Shown here: positions 39,128-51,254 of the stretch, in pieces
Layout: every line of letters starts with the position of its first letter
Numbering within the stretch: the stretch's first letter is position 1
Assembly: GCA_036172665.1 (NCBI GenBank)
Contig: CM069870.1
Location: 45,094,001-45,158,000, forward strand
Origin: Prosopocoilus inquinatus
Taxonomy: Eukaryota; Arthropoda; Insecta; Coleoptera; Lucanidae
Reading direction: 5' to 3'
Length of the DNA: 64,000 nt
The notes under the pieces: model-generated
Databases searched by the model: none
The model's input: the letters and a program-made list of their open reading frames with translations, nothing else
What the model was told of the DNA's origin: nothing
Translations under genes and position numbers: made by a program

Positions 39128-41455
39128 AACGAAACAACACGTATTAGCGTTGTTCCTGTGATGTATCTAATCGATCCTTACTCATATATCATGTTATTTG
39201 GCGTTTCGATGGACTCCAGTAGCTCTGATGTGAGATACGACGTTTTCGGACGCAGCAGAAGCTGGAAATAGTTTTAAACGAAACAACACGTATTAGCGTT
39301 GTTCCTGTGATGTATCTAATCGATCCTTACTCATCTATCATGTTATTTGACGTTTCGATGGACTCCAGTAACTCTAATGTGAGATACGAAATTTTCGGAC
39401 GCAGCAGAAGCTGGAAATAGTTTTAAACGAAACAACACGTATTAGCGTTGTTCCTGTGATGTATCTAATCGATCCTTACTCATCTATCATGTTATTCGAC
39501 GTTTGGATGGACTCCAGTAACTCTGATGTGAGATACAAAGTTTTTGGACGCAGCAGAAGCTGGAAATAGTTTTGAACGAAACAACACGTATTAGCGTTGT
39601 TCCTGTGATGTATCTAATCGATCCTTACTTAGCTACTATGTTATTTGACGCTTGGATGGACTCCAGTAACTCTAATGTGAGATACGAAATTTTCGGACGC
39701 AGCAGAAGCTGGAAATAGTTTTAAACTAAACAACACGCATTAGCGTTGTTACTGTGATGTATCTAAACGATCCTTACTTATTTAACATGTTATTTGACGT
39801 TTGGATGGACTCCAGTAAGTCTGATGTGAGATACAAAGTTTTTGGACGCAGCAGGATCTGGAAATAGTTTTAAACGAAACAACACGCATTAGCGTTGTTA
39901 CTGTGATGTATCTAAACGATCCTTACTTATCTAACATGTTATTTGACGTTTGGATGCACTCCAGTAAGTCTGATGTGAGATACAAAGTTTTTGGACGCAG
40001 CAGGATCTGGAAATAGTTTTAAACGAAACAACACGCATTAGCGTTGTTCCTGTGATGTATCTAATCGATCCTTACTCATCTATCATGTTATTTGACGTTT
40101 CGATGGACTACAGTAACTCTAATGTGAGATACGAAATTTTCGGACGCAGCAGAAGCTGGAAATAGTTTTAAAAGAAACAACACGCATTAGTGTTGTTCCT
40201 GTGATGTATCTAATCGATCCTTACTTATCTATCATGTGATTTGACGTTTGGATGGACTCCAGTAACTATGATGTGAGATACAAAGTTTTTGGACGCAGCA
40301 GAAGCTGGAAATAGTTTTGAACGAAACAACACGTATTAGCGTTGTTCCTGTGATGTATCTAATCGATCCTTACTCATCTATCATGTTATTTGGCGTTTCG
40401 ATGGACTCCAGTAGCTCTGATGTGAGATACGACGTTTTCGGACGCAGCAGAAGCTGGAAATAGTTTTAAACGAAACAACACGTATTAGCGTTGTTCCTGT
40501 GATGTATCTAATCGATCCTTACTCATCTATCATGTTATTTGACGTTTGGATGGACTCCAGTAACTCTGATGTGAGATACAGTTTTTGGACGCAGCAGAAG
40601 CTGGAAATAGTTTGAAACGAAACAACACGTATTTTCGTTGTTCCTGTGCTGTATCTAATCGATCCTTACTCATATATCATGTTATTTGGCGTTTCGATGG
40701 ACTCCAGTAGCTCTGATGTGAGATACGACGTTTTCGGACGCAGCAGAAGCTGGAAATAGTTTTAAACGAAACAACACGTATTAGCGTTGTTCCTGTGATG
40801 TATCTAATCGATCCTTACTCATCTATCATGTTATTTGACGTTTCGATGGACTCCAGTAACTCTAATGTGAGATACGAAATTTTCGGACGCAGCAGAAGCT
40901 GGAAATAGTTTTAAACGAAACAACACGCATTAGCGTTGTTCCTGTGATGTATCTAATCGATCCTTACTTATCTATCATGTTATTTGACGTTTGGATGGAC
41001 TCCAGTAACCCTGACGTGAGATACGAAGTTCTCGGACGCAGCAGAAGCTGGAAATAGTTTTAAACGAAACAACACGCATTAGCGTTGTTCCTGTGATGTA
41101 TCTAATCGATCCTTACTTATCTATCATGTTATTTGACGTTTTAATGGACTCCAGTAACCCTGACGTGAGATACGACGTTTTCGGACGCAGCAGAAGCTGG
41201 AAATAGTTTTAAACGAAACAACACGTATTAGCGTTGTTCCTGTGATGTATCTAATCGATCCTTACTCATCTATCATGTTATTTGACGTTTCGATGGACTC
41301 CAGTAACTCTAATGTGAGATACGAAATTTTCGGACGCAGCAGAAGCTGGAAATAGTTTTAAACGAAACAACACGCATTAGCGTTGTTCCTGTGATGTATC
41401 TAATCGATCCTTACTTATCTATCATGTTATTTGACGTTTGGATGGACTCCAGTAA
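39128..41455 (+). repeat. Duplication 5, right copy
   Basis: Partner of 36001-38330, 21 units downstream. It ends where a B unit reads GAAGTTCTC (41480) against GACGTTTTC (38345). Confidence 0.82.
40580..40581. other. 2-bp deletion, copy of the one at 37453
   Basis: The same loss of AA in an F2 unit, 3,127 bp downstream, inherited through duplication 5. The F2 units at 22356, 34723, 56470, 59150 and 60650 have the full sequence. Confidence 0.9.
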
Positions 41456-44335
41456 CCCTGACGTGAGATACGAAGTTCTCGGACGCAGCAGAAGCTGGAA
41501 ATAGTTTTAAACGAAACAACACGCATTAGCGTTGTTCCTGTGATGTATCTAATCGATCCTTACTTATCTATCATGTTATTTGACGTTTTAATGGACTCCA
41601 GTAACCCTGACGTGAGATACGAAGTTCTCGGACGCAGCAGAAGCTGGAAATAGTTTTAAACGAAACAACACGTATTAGCGTTGTTCCTGTGATGTATCTA
41701 ATCGATCCTTACTCATCTATCATGTTATTTGACGTTTGGATGGACTCCAGTAACTCTGATGTGAGATACAAAGTTTTTGGACGCAGCAGAAGCTGGAAAT
41801 AGTTTTGAACGAAACAACACGTATTAGCGTTGTTCCTGTGATGTATCTAATCGATCCTTACTCATCTATTATGTTATTTGGCGTTTCGATGGACTCCAGT
41901 AACTTTGATGTGAGATACGAAGTTCTCGGACGCAGCTGAAGCTAGAAATAGTTTTAAACGAAACAACACGCATTAGCGTTGTTACTGTGATGTATCTAAA
42001 CGATCCTTACTTATCTAACATGTTATTTGACGTTTGGATGGACTCCAGTAACCCTGACGTGAGATACGAAGTTCTCGGACGCAGCAGAAGCTGGAAATAG
42101 TTTTAAACGAAACAACACGTATTAGCGTTGTTCCTGTGATGTATCTAATCGATCCTTACTCATCTATCATGTTATTCGACGTTTGGATGGACTCCAGTAA
42201 CTCTGATGTGAGATACAAAGTTTTTGGACGCAGCAGGAGCTGGAAATAGTTTTAAACGAAACAACACGTATTAGCGTTGTTCCTATGCTGTATCTAATCG
42301 ATCCTTACTCATATATCATGTTATTTGGCGTTTCGATGGACTCCAGTAGCTCTGATGTGAGATACGACGTTTTCGGACGCAGCAGAAGCTGGAAATAGTT
42401 TTAAACGAAACAACACATATTAGCGTTGTTCCTGTGATGTATCTAATCGATCCTTACTCATATATCATGTTATTTGGCGTTTCGATGGACTCCAGTAGCT
42501 CTGATGTGAGATACGACGTTTTCGGACGCAGCAGAAGCTGGAAATAGTTTTAAACGAAACAACACGTATTAGCGTTGTTCCTGTGATGTATCTAATCGAT
42601 CCTTACTCATCTATCATGTTATTTGACGTCTCGATGGACTCCAGTAACTCTAATGTGAGATACGAAATTTTCGGACGCAGCAGAAGCTGGAAATAGTTTT
42701 AAACGAAACAACACGCATTAGCGTTGTTCCTGTGATGTATCTAATCGATCCTTACTCATCTATCATGTTATTTGACGTTTCGATGGACTCCAGTAACTCT
42801 AATGTGAGATACGAAATTTTCGGACGCAGCAGAAGCTGGAAATAGTTTTAAACGAAACAACACGCATTAGTGTTGTTCCTGTGATGTATCTAATCGATCC
42901 TTACTTATCTATCATGTTATTTGACGTTTGGATGGACTCCAGTAACCCTGACGTGAGATACGAAGTTCTCGGACGCAGCAGAAGCTGGAAATAGTTTTAA
43001 ACGAAACAACACGTATTAGCGTTGTTCCTGTGATGTATCTAATCGATCCTTACTCATCTATCATGTTATTCGACGTTTGGATGGACTCCAGTAACTCTGA
43101 TGTGAGATACAAAGTTTTTGGACGCAGCAGAAGCTGGAAATAGTTTTGAACGAAACAACACGTATTAGCGTTGTTCCTGTGATGTATCTAATCGATCCTT
43201 ACTTAGCTACTATGTTATTTGACGCTTGGATGGACTCCAGTAACTCTAATGTGAGATACGAAATTTTCGGACGCAGCAGAAGCTGGAAATAGTTTTAAAC
43301 GAAACAACACGCATTAGCGTTGTTCCTGTGATGTATCTAATCGATCCTTACTTATCTATCATGTTATTTGACGTTTGGATGGACTCCAGTAACCCTGACG
43401 TGAGATACGAAGTTCTCGGACGCAGCAGAAGCTGGAAATAGTTTTAAACGAAACAACACGTATTAGCGTTGTTCCTGTGATGTATCTAATCGATCCTTAC
43501 TCATCTATCATGTTATGTGACGTTTGGATGGACTCCAGTAACTCTGATGTGAGATACAAAGTTTTTGGACGCAGCAGGAGCTGGAAATAGTTTTAAACGA
43601 AACAACACGTATTAGCGTTGTTCCTGTGATGTATCTAATCGATCCTTACTCATCTATCATGTTATTTGACGTTTCGATGGACTCCAGTAACTCTAATGTG
43701 AGATACGAAATTTTCGGACGCAGCAGAAGCTGGAAATAGTTTTAAACGAAACAACACGCATTAGTGTTGTTCCTGTGATGTATCTAATCGATCCTTACTT
43801 AGCTACTATGTTATTTGACGCTTGGATGGACTCCAGTAACTCTAATGTGAGATACGAAATTTTCGGACGCAGCAGAAGCTGGAAATAGTTTTAAACGAAA
43901 CAACACGTATTAGCGTTGTTCCTGTGCTGTATCTAATCGATCCTTACTCATATATCATGTTATTTGGCGTTTCGATGGACTCCAGTAGCTCTGATGTGAG
44001 ATACGACGTTTTCGGACGCAGCAGAAGCTGGAAATAGTTTTAAACGAAACAACACGTATTAGCGTTGTTCCTGTGATGTATCTAATCGATCCTTACTCAT
44101 ATATCATGTTATTTGGCGTTTCGATGGACTCCAGTAGCTCTGATGTGAGATACGACGTTTTCGGACGCAGCAGAAGCTGGAAATAGTTTTAAACGAAACA
44201 ACACGTATTAGCGTTGTTCCTGTGATGTATCTAATCGATCCTTACTCATCTATCATGTTATTTGACGTTTCGATGGACTCCAGTAACTCTAATGTGAGAT
44301 ACGAAATTTTCGGACGCAGCAGAAGCTGGAAATAG
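41165..44335 (+). repeat. Segmental duplication 6, left copy (at least 3.17 kb)
   Basis: It matches 60830-64000 at an offset of 19,665 bp (132 units less the 3-bp deletion at 46687). Shared private marks are CCTATGCTG (42285, 61950), ACACATATTAG (42417, 62082) and TTATGTGACG (43517, 63182). GACGTCTCG near 42630 occurs only here. Confidence 0.85.
41275..42168 (+). repeat. Cassette 2, truncated copy ending in an H/B recombinant
   Basis: The order is E-B-B'-F-G then a unit at 42020 that has the H lead-in (CTAAC) but the B body (AACCCTGACG, GAAGTTCTCGG). The E2-G'-E-H'-C-D remainder is missing. The following unit is an F/C chimera with CGACGTTTGG. Confidence 0.85.
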
Positions 44336-45446
44336 TTTTAAACGAAACAACACGCATTAGTGTTGTTCCTGTGATGTATCTAATCGATCCTTACTTATCT
44401 ATCATGTTATTTGACGTTTGGATGGACTCCAGTAACCCTGACGTGAGATACGAAGTTCTCGGACGCAGCAGAAGCTGGAAATAGTTTTAAACGAAACAAC
44501 ACGTATTAGCGTTGTTCCTGTGATGTATCTAATCGATCCTTACTCATCTATCATGTTATTCGACGTTTGGATGGACTCCAGTAACTCTGATGTGAGATAC
44601 AAAGTTTTTGGACGCAGCAGAAGCTGGAAATAGTTTTGAACGAAACAACACGTATTAGCGTTGTTCCTGTGATGTATCTAATCGATCCTTACTTAGCTAC
44701 TATGTTATTTGACGCTTGGATGGACTCCAGTAACTCTAATGTGAGATACGAAATTTTCGGACGCAGCAGAAGCTGGAAATAGTTTTAAACGAAACAACAC
44801 GCATTAGCGTTGTTCCTGTGATGTATCTAATCGATCCTTACTTATCTATCATGTTATTTGACGTTTGGATGGACTCCAGTAACCCTGACGTGAGATACGA
44901 AGTTCTCGGACGCAGCAGAAGCTGGAAATAGTTTTAAACGAAACAACACGTATTAGCGTTGTTCCTGTGATGTATCTAATCGATCCTTACTCATCTATCA
45001 TGTTATTTGACGTTTGGATGGACTCCAGTAACTCTGATGTGAGATACAAAGTTTTTGGACGCAGCAGGAGCTGGAAATAGTTTTAAACGAAACAACACGT
45101 ATTAGCGTTGTTCCTGTGCTGTATCTAATCGATCCTTACTCATATATCATGTTATTTGGCGTTTCGATGGACTCCAGTAGCTCTGATGTGAGATACGACG
45201 TTTTCGGACGCAGCAGAAGCTGGAAATAGTTTTAAACGAAACAACACGTATTAGCGTTGTTCCTGTGATGTATCTAATCGATCCTTACTCATCTATCATG
45301 TTATTTGACGTTTGGATGGACTCCAGTAACTCTGATGTGAGATACAAAGTTTTTGGACGCAGCAGAAGCTGGAAATAGTTTGAAACGAAACAACACGTAT
45401 TTTCGTTGTTCCTGTGATGTATCTAATCGATCCTTACTCATCTATC

Positions 45447-46340
45447 ATGTTATTTGACGTTTCGATGGACTCCAGTAACTCTAATGTGAGATACGAAATT
45501 TTCGGACGCAGCAGAAGCTGGAAATAGTTTTAAACGAAACAACACGCATTAGCGTTGTTCCTGTGATGTATCTAATCGATCCTTACTTATCTGTCATGTT
45601 ATTTGACGTTTGGATGGACTCCAGTAACCCTGACGTGAGATACGAAGTTCTCGGACGCAGCAGAAGCTGGAAATAGTTTTAAACGAAACAACACGCATTA
45701 GCGTTGTTCCTGTGATGTATCTAATCGATCCTTACTTATCTATCATGTTATTTGACGTTTTAATGGACTCCAGTAACCCTGACGTGAGATACGAAGTTCT
45801 CGGACGCAGCAGAAGCTGGAAATAGTTTTAAACGAAACAACACGTATTAGCGTTGTTCCTGTGATGTATCTAATCGATCCTTACTCATCTATCATGTTAT
45901 TTGACGTTTGGATGGACTCCAGTAACTCTGATGTGAGATACAAAGTTTTTGGACGCAGCAGAAGCTGGAAATAGTTTTGAACGAAACAACACGTATTAGC
46001 GTTGTTCCTGTGATGTATCTAATCGATCCTTACTCATCTATTATGTTATTTGGCGTTTCGATGGACTCCAGTAACTTTGATGTGAGATACGAAGTTCTCG
46101 GACGCAGCTGAAGCTAGAAATAGTTTTAAACGAAACAACACGCATTAGCGTTGTTACTGTGATGTATCTAAACGATCCTTACTTATCTAACATGTTATTT
46201 GACTTTTGGATGGACTCCAGTAACCCTGACGTGAGATACGAAGTTCTCGGACGCAGCAGAAGCTGGAAATAGTTTTAAACGAAACAACACGTATTAGCGT
46301 TGTTCCTGTGATGTATCTAATCGATCCTTACTCATCTATC
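45447..46340 (+). repeat. Cassette 2, truncated copy with the same H/B joint
   Basis: It lies exactly 4,172 bp (28 units) after the previous truncated copy and ends in the same H/B unit (46192), here with a private GACTTTTGG. The first E unit is followed by TTATCTGTC near 45590, another private change. Confidence 0.85.
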
Positions 46341-46685
46341 ATGTTATTCGACGTTTGGATGGACTCCAGTAACTCTGATGTGAGATACAAAGTTTTTGGA
46401 CGCAGCAGGAGCTGGAAATAGTTTTAAACGAAACAACACGTATTAGCGTTGTTCCTGTGCTGTATCTAATCGATCCTTACTCATATATCATGTTATTTGG
46501 CGTTTCGTTGGACTCCAGTAGCTCTGATGTGAGATACGACGTTTTCGGACGCAGCAGAAGCTGGAAATAGTTTTAAACGAAACAACACGTATTAGCGTTG
46601 TTCCTGTGATGTATCTAATCGATCCTTACTCATATATCATGTTATTTGGCGTTTCGATGGACTCCAGTAGCTCTGATGTGAGATA

Positions 46686-46687
46686 CG
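46686..46687. other. 3-bp deletion in a D unit (GATACGTTTTCGG)
   Basis: The usual GATACGACGTTTTCGG lacks three bases, a loss of one of two CGA/ACG-like steps. The change is private to this position. Confidence 0.9.
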
Positions 46688-49168
46688 TTTTCGGACGCAG
46701 CAGAAGCTGGAAATAGTTTTAAACGAAACAACACGTATTAGCGTTGTTCCTGTGATGTATCTAATCGATCCTTACTCATATATCATGTTATTTGGCGTTT
46801 CGATGGACTCCAGTAACTCTAATGTGAGAAACGAAATTTTCGGACGCAGCAGAAGCTGGAAATAGTTTTAAACGAAACAACACGCATCAGTGTTGTTCCT
46901 GTGATGTATCTAATCGATCCTTACTTATCTATCATGTTATTTGACGTTTGGATGGACTCCAGTAACCCTGACGTGAGATACGAAGTTCTCGGACGCAGCA
47001 GAAGCTGGAAATAGTTTTAAACGAAACAAAACGTATTAGCGTTGTTCCTGTGATGTATCTAATCGATCCTTACTCATCTATCATGTTATTCGACGTTTGG
47101 ATGGACTCCAGTAACTCTGATGTGAGATACAAAGTTTTTGGACGCAGCAGAAGCTGGAAATAGTTTTGAACGAAACAACACGTATTAGCGTTGTTCCTGT
47201 GATGTATCTAATCGATCCTTACTTAGCTACTATGTTATTTGACGCTTGGATGGACTCCAGTAACTCTAATGTGAGATACGAAATTTTCGGACGCAGCAGA
47301 AGCTGGAAATAGTTTTAAACGAAACAACACGCATTAGCGTTGTTCCTGTGATGTATCTAATCGATCCTTACTTATCTATCATGTTATTTGACGTTTGGAT
47401 GGACTCCAGTAACCCTGACGTGAGATACGAAGTTCTCGGACGCAGCAGAAGCTGGAAATAGTTTTAAACGAAACAACACGTATTAGCGTTGTTCCTGTGA
47501 TGTATCTAATCGATCCTTACTCATCTATCATGTTATTCGACGTTTGGATGGACTCCAGTAACTCTGATGTGAGATACAAAGTTTTTGGACGCAGCAGAAG
47601 CTGGAAATAGTTTTGAACGAAACAACACGTATTAGCGTTGTTCCTGTGATGTATCTAATCGATCCTTACTTAGCTACTATGTTATTTGACGCTTGGATGG
47701 ACTCCAGTAACTCTAATGTGAGATACGAAATTTTCGGACGCAGCAGAAGCTGGAAATAGTTTTAAACGAAACAACACGCATTAGCGTTGTTCCTGTGATG
47801 TATCTAATCGATCCTTACTCATATATCATGTTATTTGGCGTTTCGATGGACTCCAGTAGCTCTGATGTGAGATACGACGTTTTCGGACGCAGCAGAAGCT
47901 GGAAATAGTTTTAAACGAAACAACACGTATTAGCGTTGTTCCTGTGATGTATCTAATCGATCCTTACTCATATATCATGTTATTTGGCGTTTCGATGGAC
48001 TCCAGTAGCTCTGATGTGAGATACGACGTTTTCGGACGCAGCAGAAGCTGGAAATAGTTTTAAACGAAACAACACGTATTAGCGTTGTTCCTGTGATGTA
48101 TCTAATCGATCCTTACTCATCTATCATGTTATTTGACGTTTCGATGGACTCCAGTAACTCTAATGTGAGATACGAAATTTTCGGACGCAGCAGAAGCTGG
48201 TAATAGTTTTAAACGAAACAACACGCATTAGTGTTGTTCCTGTGATGTATCTAATCGATCCTTACTTATCTATCATGTTATTTGACGTTTGGATGGACTC
48301 CAGTAACCCTGACGTGAGATACGAAGTTCTCGGACGCAGCAGAAGCTGGAAATAGTTTTAAACGAAACAACACGTATTAGCGTTGTTCCTGTGATGTATC
48401 TAATCGATCCTTACTCATCTATCATGTTATTCGACGTTTGGATGGACTCCAGTAACTCTGATGTGAGATACAAAGTTTTTGGACGCAGCAGAAGCTGGAA
48501 ATAGTTTTGAACGAAACAACACGTATTAGCGTTGTTCCTGTGATGTATCTAATCGATCCTTACTTAGCTACTATGTTATTTGACGCTTGGATGGACTCCA
48601 GTAACTCTAATGTGAGATACGAAATTTTCGGACGCAGCAGAAGCTGGAAATAGTTTTAAACGAAACAACACGCATTAGCGTTGTTCCTGTGATGTATCTA
48701 ATCGATCCTTACTTATCTATCATGTTATTTGACGTTTGGATGGACTCCAGTAACCCTGACGTGAGATACGAAGTTCTCGGACGCAGCAGAAGCTGGAAAT
48801 AGTTTTAAACGAAACAACACGTATTAGCGTTGTTCCTGTGATGTATCTAATCGATCCTTACTCATCTATCATGTTATTTGACGTTTGGATGGACTCCAGT
48901 AACTCTGATGTGAGATACAAAGTTTTTGGACGCAGCAGGAGCTGGAAATAGTTTTAAACGAAACAACACGTATTAGCGTTGTTCCTGTGCTGTATCTAAT
49001 CGATCCTTACTCATATATCATGTTATTTGGCGTTTCGATGGACTCCAGTAGCACTGATGTGAGATACGACGTTTTCGGACGCAGCAGAAGCTGGAAATAG
49101 TTTTAAACGAAACAACACGTATTAGCGTTGTTCCTGTGATGTATCTAATCGATCCTTACTCATCTATC

Positions 49169-51254
49169 ATGTTATTTGACGTTTCGATGGACTCCAGTAA
49201 CTCTAATGTGAGATACGAGATTTTCGGACGCAGCAGAAGCTGGAAATAGTTTTAAACGAAACAACACGCATTAGCGTTGTTCCTGTGATGTATCTAATCG
49301 ATCCTTACTTATCTATCATGTTATTTGACGTTTGGATGGACTCCAGTAACCCTGACGTGAGATACGAAGTTCTCGGACGCAGCAGAAGCTGGAAATAGTT
49401 TTAAACGAAACAACACGCATTAGCGTTGTTCCTGTGATGTATCTAATCGATCCTTACTTATCTATCATGTTATTTGACGTTTTAATGGACTCCAGTAACC
49501 CTGACGTGAGATACGAAGTTCTCGGACGCAGCAGAAGCTGGAAATAGTTTTAAACGAAACAACACGTATTAGCGTTGTTCCTGTGATGTATCTAATCGAT
49601 CCTTACTCATCTATCATGTTATTTGACGTTTGGATGGACTCCAGTAACTCTGATGTGAGATACAAAGTTTTTGGACGCAGCAGAAGCTGGAAATAGTTTT
49701 GAACGAAACAACACGTATTAGCGTTGTTCCTGTGATGTATCTAATCGATCCTTACTCATCTATTATGTTATTTGGCGTTTCGATGGACTCCAGTAACTTT
49801 GATGTGAGATACGAAGTTCTCGGACGCAGCTGAAGCTAGAAATAGTTTTAAACGAAACAACACGCATTAGCGTTGTTACTGTGATGTATCTAAACGATCC
49901 TTACTTATCTAACATGTTATTTGACGTTTGGATGGACTCCAGTAAGTCTGATGTGAGATACAAAGTTTTTGGACGCAGCAGGATCTGGAAATAGTTTTAA
50001 ACGAAACAACACGCATTAGCGTTGTTCCTGTGATGTATCTAATCGATCCTTACTTAGCTACTATGTTATTTGACGTTTCGATGGACTCCAGTAACTCTAA
50101 TGTGAGATACGAAATTATCGGACGCAGCAGAAGCTGGAAATAGTTTTAAACGAAACAACACGCATTAGCGTTGTTCCTGTGATGTATCTAATCGATCCTT
50201 ACTCATCTATCATGTTATTTGGCGATTCGATGGACTCCAGTAACTTTGATGTGAGATACGAAGTTCTCGGACGCAGCTGAAGCTAGAAATAGTTTTAAAC
50301 GAAACAACACGCATTAGCGTTGTTCCTGTGATGTATCTAATCGATCCTTACTCATCTATCATGTTATTCGACGTTTGGATGGACTCCAGTAACTCTGATG
50401 TGAGATACAAAGTTTTTGGACGCAGCAGAAGCTGGAAATAGTTTTGAACGAAACAACACGTATTAGCGTTGTTCCTGTGATGTATCTAATCGATCCTTAC
50501 TCATCTATCATGTTATTTGGCGATTCGATGGACTCCAGTAACTTTGATGTGAGATACGAAGTTCTCGGACGCAGCTGAAGCTAGAAATAGTTTTAAACGA
50601 AACAACACGCATTAGCGTTGTTCCTGTGATGTATCTAATCGATCCTTACTCATCTATCATGTTATTTGACGTTTCGATGGACTCCAGTAACTCTAATGTG
50701 AGATACGAAATTTTCGGACGCAGCAGAAGCTGGAAATAGTTTTAAACGAAACAACACGCATTAGCGTTGTTCCTGTGATGTATCTAATCGATCCTTACTT
50801 ATCTATCATGTTATTTGACGTTTGGATGGACTCCAGTAAGTCTGATGTGAGATACAAAGTTTTTGGACGCAGCAGAAGCTGGAAATAGTTTTGAACGAAA
50901 CAACACGTATTAGCGTTGTTCCTGTGATGTATCTAATCGATCCTTACTCATCTATCATGTTATTTGACGTTTGGATGGACTCCAGTAACTCTGATGTGAG
51001 ATACAAAGTTTTTGGACGCAGCAGGAGCTGGAAATAGTTTTAAACGAAACAACACGTATTAGCGTTGTTCCTGTGCTGTATCTAATCGATCCTTACTCAT
51101 ATATCATGTTATTTGGCGTTTCGATGGACTCCAGTAGCTCTGATGTGAGATACGACGTTTTCGGACGCAGCAGAAGCTGGAAATAGTTTTAAACGAAATA
51201 ACACGTATTAGCGTTGTTCCTGTGATGTATCTAATCGATCCTTACTCATCTATC
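49169..51254 (+). repeat. Cassette 2, expanded copy 6 (14 units)
   Basis: The order is E-B-B'-F-G-H-E2-G'-F-G'-E-H'-C-D. An extra F-G' pair (298 bp) lies between G' and E. The distance to copy 5 changes from 19,810 to 20,108 bp across this point, exactly 298 bp, which confirms the insertion of two units. Confidence 0.88.
50212..50658 (+). repeat. Local two-unit expansion G'-F-G'
   Basis: Two G' units (GGCGATTCG, AACTTTGATG, CTGAAGCTAG) flank an F unit with TTATTCGACG. Other cassette 2 copies have a single G'. The extra 298 bp accounts exactly for the shift in offset to copy 5. Confidence 0.85.
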
